From Drosophila pseudoobscura (taxonomy: Eukaryota; Arthropoda; Insecta; Diptera; Drosophilidae): a stretch of 64,000 bases of DNA. Numbering within the stretch: the first letter of the stretch is position 1; each line of letters starts with the position of its first letter. The stretch covers positions 13,591,001-13,655,000 of the forward strand of contig NC_046681.1 of the NCBI RefSeq assembly GCF_009870125.1, in the 5' to 3' direction. The translations under genes were made by a program, and so were the position numbers. The notes beneath the pieces are model-generated. The model made no database searches. It worked only from the letters and a program-made list of their open reading frames with translations, and had not been told where the DNA came from. Positions 55,253-64,000 of the stretch are shown here, piece after piece.

Positions 55253-58200
55253 GTAAGTACGCAATTACCCAGTCCCAGTCCCAGTTCCAGGCCCAGGAAA
55301 GGAGAAGAAGGGTCATTTCGAGTGTGGATTTATGTGCCCTGCCTGGCTAGGGGTCCAAGGTGTTGGCGTTGCCCGCTGGGCGCCCCCGGGTTGCCGTTCC
55401 TCTGCCCCCATGACAAATGAACATGTAGCGCTAGCCCCCATCCGCTCTTTGATTGAATTGAAATATCCACAAAGTCGGTGCAGCCGGTGGAGCGGTGGAC
55501 GATGGGCGATGGAAGCACCTGGTGGAGGGGTGGACGATGGACTATGGAGGATGGAGGATGGGAGCACTCTGTCGCTTGCATGATTTTAGTAGCAACTTTT
55601 GTCATACCCAAAAAGATAAGAGGCACGAGACGGACATAAAAGGCAGCTGCAGTCATTGCAGCCTTCGTGTCTTCGGCTTTTTGTACATTTAAAAGATGAG
55701 AAATGTAAGGAGAATATTTTGTATGGCCGTGCCACTTCTTGCCATATGAAATGGAATCCCAAAAGCCAAGTCTTAAACTCAAAAGAACCTGAAAAAAGCG
55801 AGGTATATGATCGGGGTTTCATTGACTTCGTAGTTAATTCAATTCCGTTCTCATTAGAATCTATTCCTTACTTTTGCTCCTAACTCTTGCGGATTGCGTG
55901 TCTGGATCCAGAGATGTGTCTACCACCCGTTGTGCAATCCGAGAGCTGTTGATTCTTTCGACAAGCATTAACTTTTACCCGTCCGATAGCTGGAGGCCAA
56001 ATGGTTCACAGAGGAGCCCTGTTCCTCCACGCACTTTGGTGCTGTGGTTCTCAAGCAAGCTCTCTCAATCCGCGTTGAGAGCCGATGGCTATGAATTCAA
56101 TAATTATATAGTGGTTTTCCAAAGCTGCTGCACGCACTACAGCTCTATTTAACCCCCCAGAATGGGGCCCACCAAGGATCCCGAAGCTATACGCAACAGC
56201 TCGACTCTTGGCCCGGATAAATCATGTCAATTGCAACGATTCAATCAACCAGTAGGTGCAGCAATAAAGCCCAAATGAAGCATGGGATTCATTTGAATAG
56301 AAATTGAATGGAATCAATTCGTGGACAAATGGAAGACCAAATGTAAAGCAATCCCTCTCTGGCTGTCAGGCATCCTCTCCTAGTGAAGAGATCTCCACAA
56401 AGATAGTAGGACAACCGTATACGCATTACCCGCACCTTCATCTCCATCTCCCATTGCCATCACCCATCACCCATTCCCATCTCCCATTCCCAACATTGTT
56501 CTGCAAGTATTGCAAATTGTCGTCTGTCGATGGACTGATGGGAATACGAATACATCAATGTCAGCCCGAGAGACACACGACACTTTTACATCTGTCAGAG
56601 GGTCCCCCTCTTCTGCCTGGTCGCTCTTCTGTCCCCAGCTGATTTTTCATATTTTATACAGTTTCTCTCCTTTAAGTTTTTGTGTCTCTCTAGTGAGAGC
56701 TGCTACTACACAACATACTTGCATCCCCACATTTCCGTTGCACATCCGTTTCGCGTGGATTTTGATCAGATGCAATTGAATTCACAATTCACTTTCTTTG
56801 CATTCACAGACAATGAATGCCATGCCATGCCATGCAGTGCAATGCAATGCAATCCACGAGCAAAAATAATGCAGGTATAACGTTCCACTTGGCTGACAGG
56901 TTAAGTTGGACCGAGGTCTCAGCCGAAGCTTTTTCATCATCCTCCTCATCCGTAGTATCATTGTCGTTGTCGTTGTCTTCATCCGTTTACTGTATCATAA
57001 ACATTTATGCCAATTTTTTGTGTGTTTCTACACCGCACAGAAGGGTATTAGCTTTCAGCAAAGAGTTGGTCAAAAGGGAAGCACGAAGGGGCTTAAAAAG
57101 AGTGTAGGTTTGGGGGAAAGGCTTTGATTGTTTGTTTAATTTGTATCCACAGATTTGTTATCCCTAGACCTATCACTGGCGTAGATCTGGTTGATCATTA
57201 ATAGATACTAATTCGAGGAGCATTAAAATGTCTCAATTTTATAGAAATTTCACATAAAAGAATCTACATTTATTTTCACATCTATAGAAATGATATATCC
57301 CTTCAACCTTCAGGGTATTCCCATCTTCGAAGCAATGCCATCTGCATTTTCTTAGTTATTTTCGCTGATCTTCGCATAGCTGCTGCCAAAAACCTGTTCC
57401 CTGTTTCCCTGTCCTCAGTGATTTCTTGAGGTATTTGTTTGGCACGACATTTGCTCCTTGCCTTCGACTTCCAGCCGCAGCCGCAGCCGCAGCATTGCCC
57501 CTGACTGGGCCGGTGACACCAACGACGCCGCCGACTCCCTGCTCCAACTGCAGCTCCAACTCCAAGTCCGACTCGTCGGTGGCGATGCTCTGGTGACGTC
57601 GTCGTCGTTGTTGTCGTCGTCGTCGTCGTCCGGGACTCACTTCATGTCGTCACGCAAACTTTAATTCGTTCATTAATTCAGTCGGCAAACGGTTAGCCGG
57701 TTCGGTGGGCGTGGAAGTAGCTGGAAGTGTTAATTAGTTGTTAGTGTCTCTCCTCTCCTTCTGGTTTATGGTTAATGAGCGCCTTTGGGAGCCTCCCTCC
57801 AATGTCAATCGGGAGTGCTTCTTGGTTTCGGCTCGCCAAAAGCTAACTGCTTATTAATCTCCATTGATAAGACAGTTGGCAAATGGATTTCCCCATTATA
57901 TGATTTGTCAACAGAGCAGCTCCAGGTATTCCTTGGCCTATAATTGGCTTGCAGCAGTCCAACGGGGTGCGACTGCAACTTGGAGCTGCGATTTCCATAA
58001 TTGTTTAAATTGCCCGATCAGGAACCGCTGTCGAATCTCCATTTCCATTTCCACTTTTTGAGAAATTCCTTTTGTCTCTGGCTGCAGCAGCAGCGAGGAC
58101 AGGCTACAAATTAGTGGGGATTCTGGCCGTTGCATGCGTGGACCTGGACGTAGCAATCGCAGAACTCTTGCAAATAAATTCTTACAAGCAATTTTGACCC

Positions 58201-61200
58201 AAGTCCCGAGACCCGAGCCGCAAGCCCCAAGCCCCGACTACCTTCGACTGCGACTCCGATGCGCAGGTGATGTTCGAGGTTCCAATCCAGACACAGCCCG
58301 AAGGGGCAGCCACTCCAATCTCCAGTCCATGCCACACTCACTCCGCTCCTCTCCGCCTTCGACCTGTTGTGGGTGTGCAGCTGTGCTGCCCTGTCAACTC
58401 GTGGCCTGATCCATACAGACACCCATACGGAAATAGTGGGCTACGAGCTCCAGAGCTATGGTCATGGCAATTTCCATTGCGATTGCTATTGCATTTTCTT
58501 TATCGCAGCCTGCACAAATTACAAAAATATTTCACGTGCCGCACGGCGTTTGGGTTTGGGCAAACTTATGTCTGTGAGGGGCCTTTGCAGGTCACTTGCC
58601 CATCGAACGTGTCCACATTTGCTGCTGCCGAGACCCCATCCCATTGAGGAATGCCCTGGGAAGGTTTGTCCCGTCTGTCAGTCTGTCTCTCTGTGTTTTT
58701 CGCGCTCTTTGACTTGCCGCGTGGGTGAGAGACGTGTTTTCCAATAGAAGATTTTCCATAGCATTATTTTTGGGTGAGCCTCTGATACGAGTAATGGGAT
58801 ATTTATCTTCCAGAGCTATCCAGAGATTCATTTTTGGTTGAGATGTTAGCCATAAAATATGGGCTATTCCTAGCGGGATTTATGTATTTGCCATAGATGA
58901 TTTCTGCAATAGGTTCCTGGGGTTCTGTGGAGTTCATCTTCACTCATATTCTTTGAGTTAAGATCTCAGGCATACTCCCAAGCTTTGTTATTTATTCGGT
59001 CTTCCATCTTGTCCAGTCTTTCAAAGAATTTGGGTGAGATATCACTCAAGATTTCCCCTGATGGATCCTTTCGTTGAGTAATGATGCAATCTCTGGCGTC
59101 CCAAACAGCAAAGCTCCAAGTTCCACACTCAAGCCAGAGGTCAACTTGGGATGGTTTCCCCCCAACGACAACGACCACAACCACGAGACGATGACTGACT
59201 GATGGCTTATGTAATCGTGAGTTTTGCAATTCATAAATTTTGAAGAAAAAGCTGCAGGAAAGCTGCAAGCGGCCTGCAAGCACAAGTCATCCTCTAATTG
59301 TTTGCTGCCTTTTATTGGCAAGTGATTCCAATGCCAATGCCAAAGCCAGTGCTAAGATGGTGAGGACAAGTTTTTTTTTGTGGGGCTCCGATCTTGCTCT
59401 GGCCTTAGCGGGGTGCACGTGCTGGCATCCGCATCCGAGTCCCGATCCGAGTGCGAGTCGCTGCTGGCCTCCAACTGTAATGTAATGTCCATTGCATCTT
59501 GATATTGCGTAACCTGCACGCGACAAGAAATTTAACGCAATGTTTGTGGATTGTTGGATGGATAGAACGGATTGTTGGATGGATGGATGGATGGACGGAT
59601 GGACGGATGGTTAGATGGATACTTATGGAGCGTTCTTCGTCTTGGCTTCAAATTGGTCTGGCTGGCAGCTGGGGATGGGAGGATGGGAGCTGTGAGCTCT
59701 GAGCCTTGTTAGGGCTTAATGCAATTAAGATTCGATTAAAAGTTTTCACACGCCTTTCTTTGGCGGAGAGCGAAAGGGCTGATAGAATGCGAACGGAACG
59801 GGGTAGAGGGTGGGACACTTACTCCCACATAAATTATCACCGCTCTTTGGCTGTTGAGAGTGTGAGTGTGTGTGTGTGTGTGTGCTGTGCTGGGCTGCCG
59901 TTTTCCGTTTCCGCTTCTCGGTTTCTGCACAATGAATACGGAATACGGAATACGAACTACGAGTAGCAAGTACTTTCCATTTTCCATTCGAGACTCCTCC
60001 TCATTCTCCTCGCTGCTTCGTGACTGTTACTTCTGGGCTGCTGCCTGGCTGGTTCTTTGTTTATGGCTGTGAAATTCGTAAATTGAATCTTGCAACCTGT
60101 GCACCAGGCACAGCCACTCCTCATCCTCCTCCTCATCCTCCATCCTCTCCAGAAGCATCTCCTCTCTCTCTCTACCAGCTGAGGCGCGCTATGCACACGT
60201 AATTATCCTTAAAGCCAGAAACGTGACGATATTTGCAATTTTCATGCATTTAAGTTCCGTTCCTTTGAAGCGGCTCAACAAGAATGCGAATATTAATGTG
60301 AAATGCGAAACTTCGAGGAGCGAATGGAATCGAAATTCGCGCACAATCTTGCGGTTCTTCCACGGTACAGTCAGCTGGACAAAAGCTCTTAATTGCAGGC
60401 CCCCGGGCAATCGGTAATCGAAATCGTGATATCTCAATTGGCAGCTGTGCTTTCGATTCGATAAAGAAAAAGCCACAATAGGAAAAGCTTAATGTTAAAG
60501 AATTTTTGTCCTTTTGTGTGGTATCTTTAAATAGAAATGGTTGAGGCGTCATCAACACTAAGACACCTGGTACTCATTTTCTATATACCATAGATCCCCG
60601 AGGTAGAGCTTGAAGGATGGACAAATAATTGTTCCTAGATTGACCTTTATTTCTGTACTGTGTATTAAAATCCTAGATCCCTATGGCCTGATGTTTCTCT
60701 AGTGAACTATATTTTATTAGAATTTCTTGCCAACTTACCACAAAAATAATGTATTCCTTGCCATCTTGGTCTTGCCCTCTTTTAGACTGCTAAAAAGAAA
60801 GACAAAGCATGAGATTTCAGTTGATTTATCATCATATAAGCCATAGCCTCCACATACTACTTATAAAACACACACATAATCGATATGGATCTTTGTTCTT
60901 AGAAAATGAATATTAATGTCTGAAATTTGCCATCCTATTAGTACGAGTTGGCTGCATTTTTCCCCCAATGCGCGATAGAAGGACATAGACAATTGGGGAG
61001 AGAACAACAGGCCAGAGAGCCAATGCGAAGCCAACGAAAAATTCATTGAGTTTCGACTGCCTTCGTCTGTCGACTCGATTCGTAAAAATATTTCTCAATG
61101 TCTAACCCGAGGCCATGGCCAAGGAGTCAGTCGGCTGGGCCCCGGCCTCGATCGCCAACTGCAATGCGAGAGCTAAAGCTCCAGCTCCAGCTTCAGCTCC

Positions 61201-63610
61201 AAAAGCAAAGGCAAACCAGGCAACCACCTATTAATCAAAATCTCTTGATCTACACAAATCCGTGCACTGAGAGAAACGGCAAAGCAATTTGGGCCACAAC
61301 AAGGTATCTCTCGTTAATTGGATTGGGGGTAAGCATTCTCGGAGTGTGGCCTGGGTTCGAGGACAGCAGGACAGCAGCCCCACCACGTTGATGGACGACC
61401 AAGACGCCAGGTTGTGGCTCTGAACTGACTCTGGTTCTGCCTATCGATGGTGCAGACTGTGTGCTCTCGAGTAGGCGGGGGCGGTGTCCGACCCTTGGTT
61501 TTATCCCAGGAGAGGTAACCAGAGATCGGAGGGGTACAAAAGCGGTAAATCACAAAAGCGAGCCACGAAAACCACGCCAAACGGATACCACAGCGATACT
61601 CGGTACTAGTTGTTCCAACCCAGAGTTAGTGCCCTTGGCTCTTTATTAAATTAAGTTAAATCATGTAATTTCCATGTAGCAAAGTCAAAAGTGCAATTCG
61701 AATGGTAGAAGGGTGCAAGGGAGAAGGGCGAAATGCGAAAGGCTTCAGCCTAGACACTCAGTCTGTAATCATTCGCTGGCCTGGGAAATTGCTCCAACGA
61801 TGGCTCCAAATTGATTGTAAATGTTTGTCCAGCTGCTCTAAAAGCAGGAAGGATCCTCGAAGTTCTAGTCTAACACACAATTCAAAGAAATATTACACAG
61901 AGTCAAGCTAATCGACCACTGAAGTTGGAACTCTTTCAAGCCAGATCCAGGTGCTCTTTATAGTGTGTTCCAAATAGAAACCCTTCAAAGAAGGTATTCC
62001 CAAAGAAAAGACTTCAAAAAAGTTCCTCACTTTTCTGAAACCCATTCAAATATTAGTTACAATTGTATCTTGCAATATTTTTGCTCACTAATTAATTCAT
62101 ATCTCAGCTGCAAATGCTGATTTGTTGATCTTGCTGTAAAATGCAAATTACCAGGCGGCCCCCCACATTAGAATGCGACCCCACATCCAAAGGGAAGCTA
62201 CAGCCAGAGCTGGAGCTGGAGTTGGAGAGTGGACGACCCACAGCAGCGTTTTACAGATTGGAGTGGAAATTGTATATCGTACTCGTAGTTAGAATAAATA
62301 ACTTTCAGTCCGGGAGAGGCCCACAGAGCCACAAACATTTCCACAGGTAGCAGAGATCCGCAGTCGCCAGTCCCCAGTTCCCAGTCCCCAGTCCTCTATG
62401 TCTCTGGTCCGAGGAGCCTGCATATTTATGAGATTTATTTTATTTTATGCGATGTCGCTACCTGATACTGATACCAGCAGCAGCAGCTTCGCTACCTTCT
62501 GCCCCCTAGCCCGGTGTGTACATTTATTAGATGACATATTTTATTCATTCTAAAAGACCCCAGCTATGCGATTAGCCATGTTTAGATAGTCAAATTGTTT
62601 AGACCGGGTCCTGATTGCTGCTTCTGCTGCTGCTGCTGCTGCTGTTTCCGTTGCCTAAGCCGATTTATGGCCAGACATTTCCTTTGATGTGTAATCTGTC
62701 AGTAATCTGCAACAATGTTCTCGTCGCGGGGTAAAGCCAATCAGTATCAATAAATTGACAAAAATCAAAGTACAACAAGATTGCATTGCAGATCCCCTCC
62801 TGAATAAGAAGTTCTACAGCCTTTCCGTCAAATCCATCTGCACTCTATCGCACACATGTTGCGTAATCGCCATAATAAACCAGAACGTGGAGCGGGGGGG
62901 AGCTCCAGCTCCAGATATCGGGTTGAGCTTAAGAACTGCTGGGACTGGCTGCTTCCAGCTCAAAGTCTGCCGCCGCCCGCTGTGTTGACACTGAAAAATG
63001 CCGACGCCAGCGGCTGCGACTGCGACTGCTGCTGCTGATGGGGTCCCCGCCGCCGCCGCCGCCGCCGCCGCCGCCCCACACACACAGAGAGATCCCAACA
63101 CAACACTTTATGACAATCATTTGAGTTAATTGCCAAGCAGCAGCAGCAACAGTGGTACCAAGGACCACACTCCTCGCTCTCTCGCGTGTGGCATAAATAT
63201 TGCGTCTCATTTGGATTGGCAATCATCTATTTACGCTCTTGCCAGTTGCAACATGTTGCAAGCGAACCTGGAAAGGCCCCGTCGGATCCCAGCCAGAGTG
63301 GATGGCAGTAAAGGCATTAGCGTCCATGTCTGTCACCTTCGTCATGGTCACGCTAATCGTGGTAATCGGCTGCGCCAATAAACTGACAGGTTTATGGAGC
63401 TGCAGACGCGGAAGCCAGCCAGCCATGGCCGGCAGCCCGCCACCTTCCAAGCGGCACCATTCAGCCATTCACCAGAACCGCCACCGCCACCGCTCCTTTG
63501 GGGCACTTGATTTAAAAGCAATTAAATCGCGAATTGATGTCGCGATTGATTTCGCCAATCCTCTCATCTTCCATCCATCCAGCCATCCACTTGTCTTCTT
63601 CCACTTTCAG
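55253..63610 (+). other. probable first intron of the right-edge gene
   Basis: About 8.4 kb without a supportable exon. Simple repeats include GTC at 57594-57631, GGAT at 59573-59612, GT at 59863-59884, CTG at 62622-62645 and a CCG run at 63047-63078. Short frames follow these repeats and show no domains. The acceptor at its right end has a good pyrimidine tract. Confidence 0.45.
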
Positions 63611-63649
63611 TCTTTGGCCGGTTAATGGGTCAACCACGATGAGGATGAT

Positions 63650-64000
63650 ATGTTGCTGCCGGATCAGACGTACGCGGACTACGACGTGGGCCAGCATCAT
63701 CAGCATCTGACCTACCGCAAGAGCCGCCGCAGTCGGTCGCCGCAATCCAAGCAGCGCTCCAAGAGCTCCAGTGCCAGCAGCAGCAGCTATGATCGCACGG
63801 CGGATTTCTTTGAGAATATCCCGGATTTCGTGGGCGATTCCCTGCCCTCGTTTCTCTACAGCCCCCAGGGGCAGGAACCTACGCCAGAGCGGAATGAGAG
63901 TAAGCGAAATGAGGGTCAACGGAATGGGAGTCGGAATGAGGTGGTGGCGGAGGAGGAAAACAGCGAGAGCACCAGTCAGAGCGAGAATTGCGAGGACGAT
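63650..64000 (+). CDS. unrecognised Ser/Arg/Glu-rich protein, N-terminal part
   Basis: An open frame from ATG 63650 to the window edge (117 codons), truncated at 64000. The exon starts at 63611 after CTTCCACTTTCAG. An in-frame TAA at 63623-63625 limits the start, so MLLPDQTYADYDVG is the N-terminus. A five-codon upstream frame (ATG at 63625, TGA at 63640-63642) precedes it. Seen in order: a His/Gln patch, a basic Arg/Ser patch (RKSRRSRSPQSKQRSKSSS), a poly-Ser run, a hydrophobic-acidic motif (DFFENIPDFVGDSLPSFLY), then an Asn/Arg and acidic Glu-rich region. Third positions favour G/C, as in the other real exons. No domain or orthologue recognised. Confidence 0.6.
   Translation, partial: MLLPDQTYADYDVGQHHQHLTYRKSRRSRSPQSKQRSKSSSASSSSYDRTADFFENIPDFVGDSLPSFLYSPQGQEPTPERNESKRNEGQRNGSRNEVVAEEENSESTSQSENCEDD

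Noticed and set aside
62814-63101. Ala-, Gly- and Arg-rich frames on both strands.
   Set aside because: They are translations of the (CCG)n run at 63047-63078 and the adjoining CTG/CAG repeats.
1-64000. CRISPR arrays, bacterial-type operons, riboswitches and intact transposons.
   Set aside because: Genes with introns show this is eukaryotic nuclear DNA; no regularly spaced repeats with unique spacers and no transposase or reverse-transcriptase coding sequence were seen.

Overview
The window is nuclear DNA of a fruit fly (genus Drosophila). Small introns with GT/AG borders interrupt recognisable fly genes, the three tRNA-Gly(GCC) genes have the expected fly form, promoters carry the Drosophila core elements DRE (TATCGATA) and Motif 1 (GGTCACACTR), and a mini-me/DINE-like repeat lies at the left edge. 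Long introns with many microsatellites fit the obscura group, but I cannot fix the species from sequence alone.

Layout. 1-657: degenerate dispersed repeat. 2373-2691 (+): 3'-terminal exon of a C2H2 zinc-finger gene that starts left of the window. 2745-3711 (-): three identical tRNA-Gly(GCC) genes. 4243-5543 (-): Ahsa1 (activator of Hsp90 ATPase; CG1416 of D. melanogaster), four coding exons, the first intron of GC-AG type. 6496-42971 (+): steppke (step), the fly cytohesin ARF-GEF, head-to-head with Ahsa1. It fills most of the window because one intron is about 30 kb, and that intron holds two further candidate coding first exons (8705-8752 and 33860-35026), so three N-termini are predicted on one Sec7-PH body. 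44.8-45.8 kb: repeat-like DNA with a 65-bp-arm hairpin. 46170-47068 (-): Agpat1 (1-acylglycerol-3-phosphate acyltransferase), with a predicted 5' UTR intron reaching to about 50.8 kb. 52313-54094 (+): a ZAD plus nine-finger C2H2 protein. 63650-64000 (+): start of an unrecognised Ser/Arg/Glu-rich protein that runs off the window; its likely 5' UTR exon ends at 55252.

The genes do not form one pathway. step, Agpat1 and Ahsa1 are conserved housekeeping or signalling genes (ARF activation, phosphatidic-acid synthesis, Hsp90 co-chaperone); the two zinc-finger genes are probable transcription factors. The most interesting structure is regulatory. The promoters of step and of the ZAD gene, 46 kb apart, share a diverged ~150-bp repeat ending in Motif 1, and the ZAD-gene copy sits in a set of local tandem duplications. 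The big step intron has many AGATAC/GTATCT hexamers, several as closely spaced inverted pairs. I did not find a clearly new multi-gene system. All exon borders come from reading splice sites and homology by eye, with no transcript data.
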